The notes: generated by a model from the letters alone, not told the origin. A DNA stretch of 64,000 nucleotides from Salipiger bermudensis (GCF_020171625.1 NZ_JAIUZY010000003.1:248001-312000); one strand, 5' to 3'; shown: positions 37,291 to 47,067, numbered from the stretch's first letter. Translations and numbers: made by a program.

Positions 37291-37344
37291 GCATCAGCAC
37301 TCCCGGCGCGCCGGGCGCGACGCTGGGTTGGCCGTGACCGGGTC

Positions 37345-38271
37345 TCAGCCCTCGACGCACCAGCGCATGATCGCCTTCTGGGCGTGCAGCCGGTTCTCGG
37401 CTTCGTCCCAGATCACCGATTGCGGCCCGTCCATGATCTCGGAGGTGACCTCTTCGCCGCGATGCGCCGGCAGGCAGTGCATGAAGAGCGCGTCCTTGCC
37501 GGCGGCCTCCATCAGCTTGTCGTTGACCTGGTAGGGGCGCAGCATGTTGTGGCGGCGTTCCTTGGCGGATTGCGCGTCGTGCATCGACACCCAGGTGTCC
37601 GCGACCACCAGATCGGCGCCCTCGACCGCCTTGAACGGATCGCGCTCGATGGTGATGGTGCTGCCCTGATTGCGGGCGAGGCCAACGAATTCCATCTCGG
37701 GATCGAGCTGCACCGGGCCGGTGAAGGTCAGGTCGAAGCCGAACTGGCCGGCGGCGTGCAGGAACGAAGCGCAGACATTGTTGCCGTCGCCGCACCACAC
37801 CACCTTCTTGCCGGCGATCGGGCCGCGATGCTCCTCGAAGGTGAGGATGTCGGCCATGATCTGGCAGGGGTGGGTGCGGTCGGTGAGTCCGTTGATCACC
37901 GGCACGTCGGCATATTCGGCCATCTCGGTCAGCACGGCCTCGTCGAAGGTGCGGATCATGATCATGTCGACGAAGCGCGACAGCACGCGGGCGGTGTCGG
38001 CGATGGTCTCGCCGTGGCCGAGCTGCATGTCGGAGCCCGAGAGCACCATGGTCTGGCCGCCCATCTGGCGCACGCCCACGTCGAACGACACGCGGGTCCG
38101 GGTCGAGGGCTTCTCGAAGATCAGCGCGACCATGCGGTCCTTGAGCGGCAGATCGTCGTCGGGGGCGGCGCGCGGGCGACCGTTGCGCTTGTTCTTGATC
38201 GCCTTGGCGGCGTCGATGATCGACCGCAGGTCGTCCTTGCCGGTCTTGTGGATGTCGAGGAAGTGGTTCAT
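37345..38271 (-). CDS. argF: ornithine carbamoyltransferase
   Basis: Makes citrulline from ornithine and carbamoyl phosphate in arginine synthesis. The 308-residue product has the carbamoyl-phosphate motif [16 protein letters not shown] in [11 protein letters not shown] and the ornithine-binding [13 protein letters not shown]. The ATG starts [11 protein letters not shown]. It lies 61 bp downstream of argD on the same strand, and a strong hairpin separates them, which could set relative expression. The two genes make successive arginine-pathway steps. Confidence 0.96.
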   Translation of the reverse strand: MNHFLDIHKTGKDDLRSIIDAAKAIKNKRNGRPRAAPDDDLPLKDRMVALIFEKPSTRTRVSFDVGVRQMGGQTMVLSGSDMQLGHGETIADTARVLSRFVDMIMIRTFDEAVLTEMAEYADVPVINGLTDRTHPCQIMADILTFEEHRGPIAGKKVVWCGDGNNVCASFLHAAGQFGFDLTFTGPVQLDPEMEFVGLARNQGSTITIERDPFKAVEGADLVVADTWVSMHDAQSAKERRHNMLRPYQVNDKLMEAAGKDALFMHCLPAHRGEEVTSEIMDGPQSVIWDEAENRLHAQKAIMRWCVEG

Positions 38272-38292
38272 GGCACTGTTCTTTTTTGTCTG

Positions 38293-38324
38293 GCGCAGTG
38301 GAGGGGCGCTGCCCTCCACTGCGC
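38293..38324 (-). promoter_or_regulatory. 13-bp perfect hairpin between argD and argF
   Basis: GCGCAGTGGAGGG (38293-38305) pairs with CCCTCCACTGCGC (38312-38324) around a 6-nt loop. On the transcribed strand no T-run follows. It is therefore more likely an mRNA-stability or processing element than a terminator. The loop region recalls the GGGGCGCTGCCCC part of the intergenic repeat family. Confidence 0.65.
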
Positions 38325-38332
38325 GGAATTCG

Positions 38333-39523
38333 TCAAACCGAAGACGCGGCTTGCGTCTCGAGGGAAGAGGCGGCGGTGTCGAGGCGCGCGATGGCCTCGC
38401 CGATCTCGTCCTCGGTGATGGTGAGCGGCGGCAGCAGGCGCACGACGTTGTCGGCGGCGGGAACCGTGATCACCAGCGCCTCGTAGCCGGCCTTGACCAG
38501 ATCCGCCGGGGCGATCTTGCACTTGAGGCCGAGCATCAGACCCGTGCCGCGCACCGCCTCGAAGATCTCGGGATGGGCGGCGACGAGGCCCTCGAGCTTC
38601 TGGCGCAACAGGCCGGCCTTGCGGTTGACGCCGTCGAGGAAGGCCGGGTCGGTGACGTGATCCATCACCGCGCAGCCCACCGCGCAGCCCAGCGGGTTGC
38701 CGCCATAGGTCGAGCCATGGGTGCCGGCGGTCATGCCCGAGGCGGCCTCTTCGGTGGCCAGCACCGCGCCCAGCGGGAAGCCGCCGCCGATGCCCTTGGC
38801 GACCATAATGATATCGGGGGTGATGCCGGCCCATTCGTGCGCGAAGAGCCGACCCGTCCGACCGATGCCGCATTGCACCTCGTCGAGAATGAGCAGCACG
38901 CCTTTCTCGTCGCAGAGCTTGCGCAGCCCCTGCAGGCACTGGTCGGGCAGCGGACGAATGCCGCCCTCGCCCTGCACCGGCTCGATCAGGATGGCCGCGG
39001 TGGTGTCGTCGATAGCCGCCTCGAGCGCCTCGTGATCCCCCCAGGCGAGATGCTTGAAGCCCGGCAGCAGCGGGCCGAAGCCCTTGGTCATCTTCTCAGA
39101 GCCCGCCGCGGCGATTCCCGCCGAGGAACGACCGTGGAACGAGCCCGCGAAGGCGATGATGTCGGTCTTGTCGGGCTGGCCCTTGTCGTACCAGTACTTG
39201 CGCGCCATCTTCACCGCCAGCTCGCAGCTCTCGGTGCCGGAATTGGTGAAGAACACGGTGTCGGCGAAGCTCGCCTCGACCAGCTTGTCGGCCAGCGCCT
39301 GCTGCTGCGGGATCTCGTAGAGGTTCGAGACGTGCCACAGGTTCTGCGCCTGCGCGGTCAGCGCGGCCACGAGTGCGGGATGCGCGTGACCCAGCGCGTT
39401 CACCGCGATGCCGCTGCCGAGATCGAGAAATCGGCGGCCGTCCTCCTCAACCAGCCAGGTGCCTTCGCCCTTCACGAAGTGCAGGGGCGCGCGGGAATAG
39501 GTCGGCAGGACGGACGGGATCAT
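38333..39523 (-). CDS. argD: acetylornithine aminotransferase
   Basis: A PLP enzyme converting N-acetylglutamate semialdehyde to N-acetylornithine, sometimes also acting on succinyl-diaminopimelate. The 396-residue product has [46 protein letters not shown] and the PLP lysine in [16 protein letters not shown]. The start at 39523 ([14 protein letters not shown]) has GAGG about 8 bp upstream; another ATG lies two codons earlier. It is the first gene of an argD-argF operon. The 233-bp gap upstream shows nothing gene-like. Confidence 0.95.
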   Translation of the reverse strand: MIPSVLPTYSRAPLHFVKGEGTWLVEEDGRRFLDLGSGIAVNALGHAHPALVAALTAQAQNLWHVSNLYEIPQQQALADKLVEASFADTVFFTNSGTESCELAVKMARKYWYDKGQPDKTDIIAFAGSFHGRSSAGIAAAGSEKMTKGFGPLLPGFKHLAWGDHEALEAAIDDTTAAILIEPVQGEGGIRPLPDQCLQGLRKLCDEKGVLLILDEVQCGIGRTGRLFAHEWAGITPDIIMVAKGIGGGFPLGAVLATEEAASGMTAGTHGSTYGGNPLGCAVGCAVMDHVTDPAFLDGVNRKAGLLRQKLEGLVAAHPEIFEAVRGTGLMLGLKCKIAPADLVKAGYEALVITVPAADNVVRLLPPLTITEDEIGEAIARLDTAASSLETQAASSV

Positions 39524-39756
39524 CAGCATATCCTCGATGGATTGAGGCCCGATTGGTGCCAAGGGCACGGGGCCAAGTCAAGTTGCATGGGGGTCAGACG
39601 TGCGAAGCAGCAGCCTCCCCGAAGAGGAGGCACGACAGGGGAGCGGTCAGGCTCGTCGGATTCGGATCGCAAACGTCATGTCAGCGCTGATAGCGGGGTT
39701 TGCCCGCGGCGCAAAGCGGTTTCTTGACCAAAGGTCACGCGTGTCGCAGCTCCGCC

Positions 39757-40524
39757 TCAGGCGAACGGGTCGTCCGCGTAGCCCACCCCCATGAGGTAGA
39801 GCCCGTCCGGCGGGCACACCGGCCCGCAGGCGGCGCGATCACAGGTCTCGAGCGCCGCGCGAACGTCTTCGGGCGCCCAGGAACCAGCGCCGACGCGCTC
39901 GAGCGTGCCGACGATGGAGCGCACCTGGTTGTGCAGGAAGCTGCGGGCGCGCAGGTGAAAGCGGAATTCCGGGCCGGCCCCGGTATCGGTTTCCTCGATC
40001 CGGATCTCGTCCATGGTCTTCACCGGCGAGGCAGCTTGGCACATGGTCGAGCGGAAGGTGGTGAAATCGTGCTGCCCGATAAGATGCGCCGCGCCCGCGC
40101 GCATCGCCTCGAGCGACAGCGGATTCATCACCCGCCAGACCTGCCCGGCCTCGAGCGTGGCCGGGGCACGGCGCGCCAGCAGCCGGAAGAGGTAGCGCCG
40201 CTCATGCGCCGAGAAGCGGGCGTGCCAGTCGTCGCTCACCGCGGCGCAGGCGCGGATCGCCACCGGCGCGGGCTTGAGGTGGAAGTTCAGCGCCTCGGAC
40301 AGGCGGAACGGGTCCCAGTGCTTCTCCATGTCGCAATGCGCCACCTGCCCGCGCGCATGAACGCCCGCGTCGGTGCGCCCGGCGGCGGCGATGGTGTGGT
40401 CGCGCTTCTCGAGCTTGGCCAGCGCCGCCTCGATCGCGCCCTGCACCGAGGGCTGATCGGCCTGACGCTGCCATCCGGCGAAGGGGCGGCCATCATATTC
40501 GACGAGAAGGGCGTATCTGGGCAT
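39757..40524 (-). CDS. truA: tRNA pseudouridine(38-40) synthase
   Basis: Isomerises uridines 38-40 in tRNA anticodon arms. The 255-residue product has the catalytic aspartate in [16 protein letters not shown], plus [12 protein letters not shown] near the N-terminus and [11 protein letters not shown] near the C-terminus. The ATG begins [12 protein letters not shown], typical of TruA. It appears monocistronic and is divergent from the Nudix-like gene 131 bp away. Confidence 0.96.
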   Translation of the reverse strand: MPRYALLVEYDGRPFAGWQRQADQPSVQGAIEAALAKLEKRDHTIAAAGRTDAGVHARGQVAHCDMEKHWDPFRLSEALNFHLKPAPVAIRACAAVSDDWHARFSAHERRYLFRLLARRAPATLEAGQVWRVMNPLSLEAMRAGAAHLIGQHDFTTFRSTMCQAASPVKTMDEIRIEETDTGAGPEFRFHLRARSFLHNQVRSIVGTLERVGAGSWAPEDVRAALETCDRAACGPVCPPDGLYLMGVGYADDPFA

Positions 40525-40654
40525 GGCCGCTCCCTTACAAGCGCTGTCGCATCTCGGCAATGCCCCGCCCCGCTTGCGGGCTTGCCGGGTTGAGTTTTCA
40601 CCACAGACTCTATAGGGCAGACCGACTCAACCTGCCCCGAACCCGGTGACCCGA

Positions 40655-41134
40655 ATGCTTGCCCGCCTTTGGAAAAGCTATATTGCCCCGATGCTGCGCC
40701 GCCCTCCGCGGGTGCAGATCGCGGCGCTGTGCCATCGCACGGGCGAGGCCGGTCCCGAGGTTCTGATGATCACCTCGCGCGAAACCAAGCGCTGGATCAT
40801 TCCCAAGGGCTGGCCGATGCACGGCACCGACGCCGCCGGCACCGCGCTTCAGGAGGCGTGGGAAGAGGCCGGAGTCAAGGCCGAGGCCCGACGGCCCGCC
40901 CGCATCGGGCGCTACCGCTATGACAAGGTGCTCGATGGTGGCCTGCCGGTCGCCACCGATGTCGACGTCTACGCCGTCGCGGTCGAGAAACTGCTCGACA
41001 GCTATCCCGAGATGGATGAGCGCGAACGCCACTGGATGACACCCGAGGAGGCCGCCGAGCGGGTCGACGAAGAGCAGCTCTCGGAGCTGCTGCGCGACCT
41101 GCCGTCCCTGCTCGCCGAGACGGCGCGACGCTGA
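40655..41134 (+). CDS. Nudix-fold hydrolase with altered Nudix box
   Basis: A 159-residue protein resembling DIPP-like Nudix hydrolases (WIIPKGWPMHGTDAAGTAL, QEAWEEAGVKAEA). The Nudix box GX5EX7REUXEEXGU is altered: the first Glu is Thr and the Arg is Gln, while the metal-binding EEAGV core stays. I recall similar KGWPM...QEAWEEAGV proteins in Rhodobacteraceae. Activity is probable, but the substrate is unknown, perhaps a nucleoside or inositol polyphosphate. ATG at 40655 was preferred; GTG at 40646 is also in frame. It lies 26 bp before the Pit transporter gene on the same strand. Confidence 0.82.
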   Translation: MLARLWKSYIAPMLRRPPRVQIAALCHRTGEAGPEVLMITSRETKRWIIPKGWPMHGTDAAGTALQEAWEEAGVKAEARRPARIGRYRYDKVLDGGLPVATDVDVYAVAVEKLLDSYPEMDERERHWMTPEEAAERVDEEQLSELLRDLPSLLAETARR

Positions 41135-41160
41135 GCTTCGCGCCGCACGCGCCGAACCGG

Positions 41161-42669
41161 TTGCCAGACCTACAGGACCTTCCGACATTGCCCCAGGACA
41201 CGCCCCCGCATCAGTGGAAGACGCTCGATCAGGATCTCAACCGCCTGTCGCGCCTCGAGGCTGCCACCATGTACACCTCGCGCCCGCTGGTCGGGGTGGG
41301 TGTCAGCCTGGTCTTCGTCACGCTCGCGGCGGTGGCGGCGGCGATCTTTACCGGCGGTGAGCCGCAGGGGCTCGCGGTGGTCGTGGCGGCGGCGTTCGGC
41401 GCCTACATGGCGATCAACATCGGCGCCAACGACGTCGCCAACAACATGGGGCCGGCGGTCGGCGCCAAGGCGCTGTCGCTGCTCGGAGCCATCGCGATCG
41501 CCGCGGTCTTCGAGAGCGCGGGCGCGCTGCTCGCCGGCGGCGACGTGGTGTCGACGATCTCGAAGGGCATCATCGATCCGGCCAGCCTGTCCAACACCAA
41601 GGTCTTCGTGCGCGCCATGATGGCGGCGCTGCTGGCGGCCTCGATCTGGGTCAACATCGCCACATGGGTCGGTGCCCCGGTCTCGACCACCCATTCGGTG
41701 GTCGGCGGCGTGATGGGCGCGGGCATCGCCGCGGCGGGCCTTGCCACGGTGAGCTGGCCGACGATGGGCGCCATTGCCGCAAGCTGGGTGATCTCGCCGC
41801 TGCTCGGCGGCATCATCGCCGCCGCCATGCTCGCCTTCATCAAGTGGCGGGTAATCTATGTCGAGGACAAGATCGCCGCCGCGCGGGTCTGGGTCCCGGT
41901 CCTCATCGGCCTGATGAGCGCCGCCTTCGCCGCCTACCTGGCGCTGAAGGGGCTCAAGCACGTGATGGAGGTCGACCTGCAGACCGCGCTGCTGATCGGC
42001 GCGGCCGCCGGGGTGATCTTCTGGGGGCTCTCGGTGCCCTTCATCCGGCGCCAGTCCGAGGGGCTCGAGAACCGCAACCGCTCCCTCAAGACGCTGTTCC
42101 GGATGCCGCTCGTGGTCTCGGCGGCGCTGCTCTCCTTCGCCCACGGCGCCAATGACGTGGCCAATGCCGTGGGCCCGCTCGCGGCGGTGGCCTACGTTCA
42201 GCAATCCGCCGGGGTGGCCGACGAGGTGACCATCCCGCTTTGGGTCATGCTGATCGGCGCGCTCGGGATCTCTTTCGGCCTCGTGCTCTTCGGGCCGAAG
42301 CTGATCGGCATGGTCGGCAGCCAGATCACCAAGCTCAACCCGATGCGCGCCTATTGCGTGGCGCTCTCCGCGGCGGTCACCGTGATCGCGGCCTCGTGGC
42401 TCGGCCTGCCGGTGAGTTCGACCCATATCGCGGTCGGCGGGGTGTTCGGCGTCGGCTTCTTCCGCGAGTGGTACATGGAGCGCCGCGCCCGCAAGGCCAC
42501 CGGCCGGGGCCGCAGCGACACCCGTCTCGCCCGGCAGGAACGCGCCCGCCGCAAGCTCGTGCGCCGGTCGCATTTCATGACCATCGTCGCGGCATGGGTG
42601 ATCACCGTTCCCGCCGCCGCGCTGCTCTCGGCGGCGTGCTTCTGGCTGCTCTCGATCCTCGGTTTCTGA
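41161..42669 (+). CDS. Pit-family inorganic phosphate transporter
   Basis: A low-affinity phosphate/cation symporter in the inner membrane. The 502-residue product has about 11-12 hydrophobic helices in an inverted-repeat arrangement. The duplicated signatures are GANDVANNMGPAVGAKALS in the first half and HGANDVANAVGPLAAVAY in the second, with GAPVSTTHSVVGG and GLPVSSTHIAVGG partners. The start is uncertain: TTG at 41161 or 41188 keeps the conserved WKTLDQDLNRLSRLEAAT segment, while the first ATG (41269) would lose it. It follows the Nudix-like gene by 26 bp. Confidence 0.92.
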   Translation: MPDLQDLPTLPQDTPPHQWKTLDQDLNRLSRLEAATMYTSRPLVGVGVSLVFVTLAAVAAAIFTGGEPQGLAVVVAAAFGAYMAINIGANDVANNMGPAVGAKALSLLGAIAIAAVFESAGALLAGGDVVSTISKGIIDPASLSNTKVFVRAMMAALLAASIWVNIATWVGAPVSTTHSVVGGVMGAGIAAAGLATVSWPTMGAIAASWVISPLLGGIIAAAMLAFIKWRVIYVEDKIAAARVWVPVLIGLMSAAFAAYLALKGLKHVMEVDLQTALLIGAAAGVIFWGLSVPFIRRQSEGLENRNRSLKTLFRMPLVVSAALLSFAHGANDVANAVGPLAAVAYVQQSAGVADEVTIPLWVMLIGALGISFGLVLFGPKLIGMVGSQITKLNPMRAYCVALSAAVTVIAASWLGLPVSSTHIAVGGVFGVGFFREWYMERRARKATGRGRSDTRLARQERARRKLVRRSHFMTIVAAWVITVPAAALLSAACFWLLSILGF

Positions 42670-42752
42670 TCCCTCCGACTGGCCACCGCGGGGTGCGGGG
42701 TCTATCTGTAGGGCGCAGCACAGCCAGAGCAGAACAGGCAGAGAGGCAGACC

Positions 42753-44180
42753 TTGGTCATCGGAACCATCGCCGACAGGCTGACCCGCGGGGTCGAGAAC
42801 GTCACCGACACGCTGACCAGCCCGTTCACCGAGCCGGTGATCCGGCTCGGCGTCACCGGTCTGTCGCGCGCCGGCAAGACGGTGTTCATCACCTCCCTCG
42901 TCGCCAACCTGATGGATCGGGCGCGGATGCCGCAACTGCTGGCCGAGAGCGAGGGCCGCATCCTCGCCGCCTACCTGCAGCCGCAGCCCGACGACACGAT
43001 GCCGCGCTTCGACTACGAGAGCCATCTCGGCGCGCTCACCTCTGCCACGCCGCACTGGCCGGAGAGCACGCGCGCAGTGTCGCAGCTGCGGCTGTCGCTG
43101 CGGCTGCGCCCGACCGGGCTTCTGGCGGGCGTGTCGGGGCCGCGCACCGTGCATCTCGACATCGTCGACTATCCCGGTGAATGGCTGCTCGACCTCGGCC
43201 TGATGGACAAGACCTATGCCGACTGGGCCGAGGAGAGCCTGTCGCGCCTCGCGCAGCGCCCCGGCGGCGCCGACTATCTCGCGATGGCCCGGGCGGAGGA
43301 CAGCGCACGTACGCTCGATGAGGTCCGCGCCAAGGCGCTCGCCACCCGCTTCACCGAAGCCCTGCACGCTGCGCGCAACGCGGGCTTTTCGGACTGCACG
43401 CCGGGCCGGTTCCTGTTGCCCGGCGAGAAGGAGGGCAGCCCCGCGCTGACCTTCGCGCCGCTGCCCAAGCCCTCCGACCCGCCGCGCAAGTCGCTCTGGC
43501 GCGAGATGGAGCGCCGCTTCGAGGCCTACAAATCCCAGATCGTGAAGCCATTCTTCCGCGATCACTTCTCCCGCATCGACCGGCAGGTGGTACTGGTCGA
43601 CGCGCTCGGCGCGATCCATGCCGGCCCCGCCGCGATGGAGGATCTGCGCCGCACGATGGCCGAGATCCTCACCGCCTTCCGCCCCGGCGCCAACGCCTTC
43701 CTCAAAAGCCTGCTGCTCGGCAAACGGGTCGAGAAGATCCTCTTCGCCGCCACCAAGGCCGACCACCTGCATCACACCCAGCACGGCCGGCTGACCGCCA
43801 TCATGGAAGCGCTGACCCGCGACGCCCGCGACCGGGCGCGCTTTGCCGGGGCCGAGACCGGCGCCATGTCGATCGCCTCGCTGCGCGCCACCGTCGAACA
43901 GACCCTGCCGCGCAACGGCGACCACTTCGACTGCGTGCGCGGCACGCTGCTCCTCGAGGACGGCGGTCGCGGTCGCGAGGCGGCGTTCTACCCCGGCGAG
44001 CTGCCCGACGACCCGGCGCGCCTGCTCGGCCCGGCCCGCGAGGGCGCCGAGGGCTGGCTCGACGGCGACTATGCCATCATGCGCTTCGCCCCGTCGCGGC
44101 TCAGCCTCAGGCCCGGCGAGGGGCCGCCGCATATCCGCCTCGACCGCGCCGCGCAGTTCCTGTTCGGAGACCGGCTGTGA
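42753..44180 (+). CDS. ycjX: YcjX-family GTPase-like protein (DUF463)
   Basis: A 475-residue P-loop protein of the YcjX/DUF463 family, linked in other bacteria to envelope stress. The Walker A GLSRAGKTVFITSLVANLMD is near residues 35-50, with the metal-binding DIVDYPGEWLLDL, and the C-terminal QFLFGDRL. The start is TTG at 42753, preceded by GAGAGG; relatives begin at the same place before the GLSRAGKT core. Its stop overlaps the GNAT gene by 4 bp, and the TIGR01620 protein follows, so the classic ycjX-ycjF pair is interrupted by an acetyltransferase. Confidence 0.9.
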   Translation: MVIGTIADRLTRGVENVTDTLTSPFTEPVIRLGVTGLSRAGKTVFITSLVANLMDRARMPQLLAESEGRILAAYLQPQPDDTMPRFDYESHLGALTSATPHWPESTRAVSQLRLSLRLRPTGLLAGVSGPRTVHLDIVDYPGEWLLDLGLMDKTYADWAEESLSRLAQRPGGADYLAMARAEDSARTLDEVRAKALATRFTEALHAARNAGFSDCTPGRFLLPGEKEGSPALTFAPLPKPSDPPRKSLWREMERRFEAYKSQIVKPFFRDHFSRIDRQVVLVDALGAIHAGPAAMEDLRRTMAEILTAFRPGANAFLKSLLLGKRVEKILFAATKADHLHHTQHGRLTAIMEALTRDARDRARFAGAETGAMSIASLRATVEQTLPRNGDHFDCVRGTLLLEDGGRGREAAFYPGELPDDPARLLGPAREGAEGWLDGDYAIMRFAPSRLSLRPGEGPPHIRLDRAAQFLFGDRL

Positions 44181-44665
44181 GCCGGCACGTTTCCTCTGCG
44201 CTGCGCCCGGCGCGCAGCCTCGACGCAGGTCCCCTGGGCGCGATGATCTCGGCGGCGGTGGCAGAGCGGGTCTGGAAGCCGCGCCTGCATTCCGCGGCAG
44301 AGGACATCGCCCATGCGGGAGCAATGATCTCACGCGGCTGGGTGACGGTGGCCGAGGCGCCTTCGGGCGGCACCGTGACGGGCTTTCTCGCGCGGGAGGG
44401 CGGCTACGTGCACGCGCTTTTCATCGCCCCCGAGTGGCAGCGCCGCGGCATCGGCCACGCGCTGGTGGCCCGCGCCAAGGCCGAAAGCACGGCGCTCGAT
44501 CTCTGGACCTTCGCCGCCAACACCGCCGCGCGCCGCTTCTACGAGGGCGCGGGCTTTGCCGAGATCGAACGCGGCGACGGCTCTGACAACGACGAGGGCC
44601 TGCCCGACATCCATTTCCGCTGGACCGCCCCGGCCAGCGCCGCAGCCAAGGAGCCCGGAGCATGA
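44177..44665 (+). CDS. GNAT-family N-acetyltransferase
   Basis: A 162-residue acetyl-CoA-dependent transferase. It has a GNAT core with VHALFIAPEWQRRGIGHALV (acetyl-CoA loop QRRGIG) and the ARRFYEGAGFAEIER segment. It starts with GTG in a 4-bp overlap with ycjX and ends in a 4-bp overlap with the ycjF-like gene, so all three are co-translated. The target is unknown; the context suggests an envelope or stress protein. Confidence 0.88.
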   Translation: MSRHVSSALRPARSLDAGPLGAMISAAVAERVWKPRLHSAAEDIAHAGAMISRGWVTVAEAPSGGTVTGFLAREGGYVHALFIAPEWQRRGIGHALVARAKAESTALDLWTFAANTAARRFYEGAGFAEIERGDGSDNDEGLPDIHFRWTAPASAAAKEPGA

Positions 44666-45696
44666 GCAACAAGACCCCCTCCGGCGACAGACGCGGCCCG
44701 GTGCTGTTCGAGCTTGACGAGAGCGCCGCCCCAGCCACCCCCTCCGAGGCGCCCCCCGTGCCCGACCCCGAGACTGCCCCGACCCTGCACGAGGGCCGCG
44801 CGATGACCACCGCCGCGGTGCTCGCGGCCCGCCGGCCGTCGCGGCTGGCGCGCTGGTTCTGGGCCCTGCTCGGCACGCTGGTCTCGGCGCTGGTGTCGAT
44901 CGCCGCGTGGCGCTTCGTCACCGATCTCATCGTCTCGGTGCCGATGCTGGGCTATGCCGTCACCGCGCTGATGGTGCTGTTCGTGCTGGTGGTGGCGCTG
45001 ATCGTCATCAAGGAGCTGGCAGCGCTGTCGCGGCTCGCGCGCGTCGACGCGCTGCACCGCGCCTCGGCCCGGGCGCTGGCCGACGAGGACCTCAAGGCGG
45101 CGCGCGCCGTCACCGACAAGCTCACGACGCTCTATGCGGGGCGCGATGACACGCGCTGGGGCCGCGAGCGCCTGCGCGAGCGCGAGGCCGAGATCTTCGA
45201 CGCCTCGGGGCTTCTGGGCCTTGCCGAGACCGAGCTGCTCTCGCCGCTCGACGCCGCCGCGCGGCGAGAGGTCGAGGCTTCGGCGCGGCAAGTCGCCACG
45301 GTCACCGCGCTGGTGCCGCTGGCGCTGGCCGACGTGGCCGCCGCGCTTGGTGCCAACATGCGGATGATCCGGCGCATCGCCGAGATCTACGGCGGTCGCT
45401 CGGGCACGCTGGGAAGCTGGCGCCTGACCAAGGCGGTGATGTCGCATCTGGTCGCCACCGGCGCGGTCGCAGTGGGCGACGACCTGCTCGAACCGATCCT
45501 CGGCGCCGGCCTACTGGCCAAGCTCTCGCGCCGCTTTGGCGAGGGGCTGGTCAACGGCGCCCTCACCGCGCGGGTCGGCGTGGCGGCCATCGAGGTCTGC
45601 CGCCCCCTGCCCTTTCAGGCGGTGAAGCGGCCCTCGGTGCGCTCGATCATCCGAAGCGCCCTGTCGGGGTTGGTGAAAAGCGCCGACAAGGCCTGA
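44662..45696 (+). CDS. ycjF: YcjF/TIGR01620-family inner membrane protein (DUF697)
   Basis: A 344-residue membrane protein. A proline-rich cytosolic N-terminus (1-60) is followed by two membrane helices (about 66-86 and 97-120: FWALLGTLVSALVSIAAW, MVLFVLVVALIVI). A helical soluble domain with the DUF697 region (AIEVCRPLPFQ) follows. It is the usual partner of YcjX. The last gene of the ycjX-GNAT-ycjF unit, it overlaps the GNAT gene by 4 bp. Its biochemical role is not established. Confidence 0.88.
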   Translation: MSNKTPSGDRRGPVLFELDESAAPATPSEAPPVPDPETAPTLHEGRAMTTAAVLAARRPSRLARWFWALLGTLVSALVSIAAWRFVTDLIVSVPMLGYAVTALMVLFVLVVALIVIKELAALSRLARVDALHRASARALADEDLKAARAVTDKLTTLYAGRDDTRWGRERLREREAEIFDASGLLGLAETELLSPLDAAARREVEASARQVATVTALVPLALADVAAALGANMRMIRRIAEIYGGRSGTLGSWRLTKAVMSHLVATGAVAVGDDLLEPILGAGLLAKLSRRFGEGLVNGALTARVGVAAIEVCRPLPFQAVKRPSVRSIIRSALSGLVKSADKA

Positions 45697-45789
45697 GCCT
45701 GAGCCTGAGCCGCGCCCCCAAGGTCGGGCGTTCGTCCGGTCAGTGCCGGAACGTCGACCGGATGCCCCTGCCCCGCAGGCAGGGCGGTG

Positions 45790-45993
45790 TCAGGGCAAGG
45801 CCGCTTGCACCTCGATCCTCGGTTCGCGCAGCGTATCGCGGGTGTTGGTGACGGCGTCATGGCCGACCAGCGTGCCCAGTGCCAAAAGAACGGCAAAGAC
45901 AAGGCCAGCGGTCCAGTCCAGACCACGCAGATCGACGGGCAACAGCGGCTCGGGCCGCGCGGGCGGGGGGCAGTCGTCTCTCGACTGGGACAT
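45790..45993 (-). CDS. possible small single-pass membrane protein
   Basis: A 67-residue frame with a proline-rich N-terminus (DDCPPPARPEPLLP), one membrane segment (AGLVFAVLLALGTLVG) and a polar C-terminus. The residue mix is plausible for a protein, but no ribosome site is evident and I recognise no family. It lies convergent to the ycjF-like gene. Confidence 0.4.
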   Translation of the reverse strand: MSQSRDDCPPPARPEPLLPVDLRGLDWTAGLVFAVLLALGTLVGHDAVTNTRDTLREPRIEVQAALP

Positions 45994-46310
45994 TGCATGA
46001 TACTCGATTGGCAGAAAGAGCAGACGAGGCTCTCATGAGCCTCGGACGGGTGCTTGTCGCGTGATATTTCCGTCGGCGACAGTCATGCGCGGCGGATTGC
46101 GCAAAGGCGAGATCCCCTGCGCCACTTCCCGCCAATTGCGGCGAGATTGCCACATTCTGACGGGACGTCACATCCGGCCCGCTCAAACGGTACGCGGTTT
46201 CGACATGGCGACACATGTGCCGCTCCCGCCCCGGGGTCCGTGAGTGGTGGCCGGCTCCCGTCAGGGGGAAGGAGCCTCGATCCGGGGGCGGAAGCGGCGG
46301 ACGCTGGCCT
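45994..46310. other. 317-bp gap with one hairpin
   Basis: No supported gene. A hairpin, CGAGGCTC (46025-46032) with GAGCCTCG (46037-46044) around TCAT, lies near the start of the small upstream frame. The rest shows nothing I can interpret. Confidence 0.5.
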
Positions 46311-46619
46311 TTAGTCGGCCGGCGTCTCGGGCGCAACCGGTGCCGTATCGTCAGCCTCTCCGGTCGCGGGGGCCGCGGCGCCATCGCCCGGCACCGTGGT
46401 CTCGCTCTGGTCTGTGACCGCCGCCGGCGCGGTCTCGGTCTCGCCGCCGTCGAGGAACATGCTGGCCGCGAAGATCAGGCCGAGGACCAGGACCACGGCG
46501 ACAAGGATCCCGGTCATCTTGCTGCCGCGTTTGGAGGCGGGGGCGACCCGCCTCGGATCGTCGTGGCGCGGCGGCGCGGTGGGGTCGGGTCGGTTCACTT
46601 GGTCGTCGGGGTAGGCCAT
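46311..46619 (-). CDS. small single-pass membrane protein with Pro/Thr/Ala-rich tail
   Basis: A 102-residue protein. A charged, proline-rich N-terminus (about 1-33) is followed by one membrane helix (GILVAVVLVLGLIFAASMFL) and a low-complexity tail (TAPAAVTDQSETTVPGDGAA). The AAGGAG site just upstream of the ATG strongly supports it. I recognise no named family. The tail is probably periplasmic. It is divergent from ileS across a 448-bp gap. Confidence 0.75.
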   Translation of the reverse strand: MAYPDDQVNRPDPTAPPRHDDPRRVAPASKRGSKMTGILVAVVLVLGLIFAASMFLDGGETETAPAAVTDQSETTVPGDGAAAPATGEADDTAPVAPETPAD

Positions 46620-47067
46620 GATGGCGCTCCTTCTAGGCGTGGGGGCGGATCCGGCGCGACGGTCTGCCGCGCGTCCTTGCCTTGAGTTGAGCACACCCGG
46701 CCGCCCCTGCAACGGCCCGAGGTCGGGGGGCGACAAATGCGGCGATGGACCGCCCGAAAAACAACCCAAGGTAGGCCGATCCCCGCCGCGCCGCGTCGCG
46801 GCATGGCCGGAACCGGCGGTCAGACGCCGGTCTCGGGGGCGGGTCGGGGGTTTCTCGCTCAGGCGTTGCGCCCGTCGCAGCCGCCGCAAGCTCTGGACCA
46901 TCGCGAGTCGCAGGCCTATAAGGCCGCCCATGATGGGCCGTTTCGAGATCATCATTCGAATTACATGCCCGGCGCTCTGAGAGCAGAGTCGCCGGGACAA
47001 GGCGTATGGACCACCGCGCCGACCGACCATTCCCCAATTCACGATTCAAGAACCGGGACCACAGATC
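46620..47067. other. 448-bp upstream region of ileS
   Basis: No supported gene. It contains the hairpin described at 46968-46996 and an A/T-richer patch near 46950-46966 that may be part of the ileS promoter. I see no T-box sequence. Confidence 0.5.
46968..46996 (+). promoter_or_regulatory. hairpin in the ileS leader
   Basis: CCCGGCG (46968-46974) pairs with CGCCGGG (46990-46996), and CTCTG (46975-46979) pairs with CAGAG (46984-46988) around AGAG, giving a 12-bp stem with one bulge. It lies 71 bp upstream of the ileS start. No T-run follows. Its role is unknown. Confidence 0.5.
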
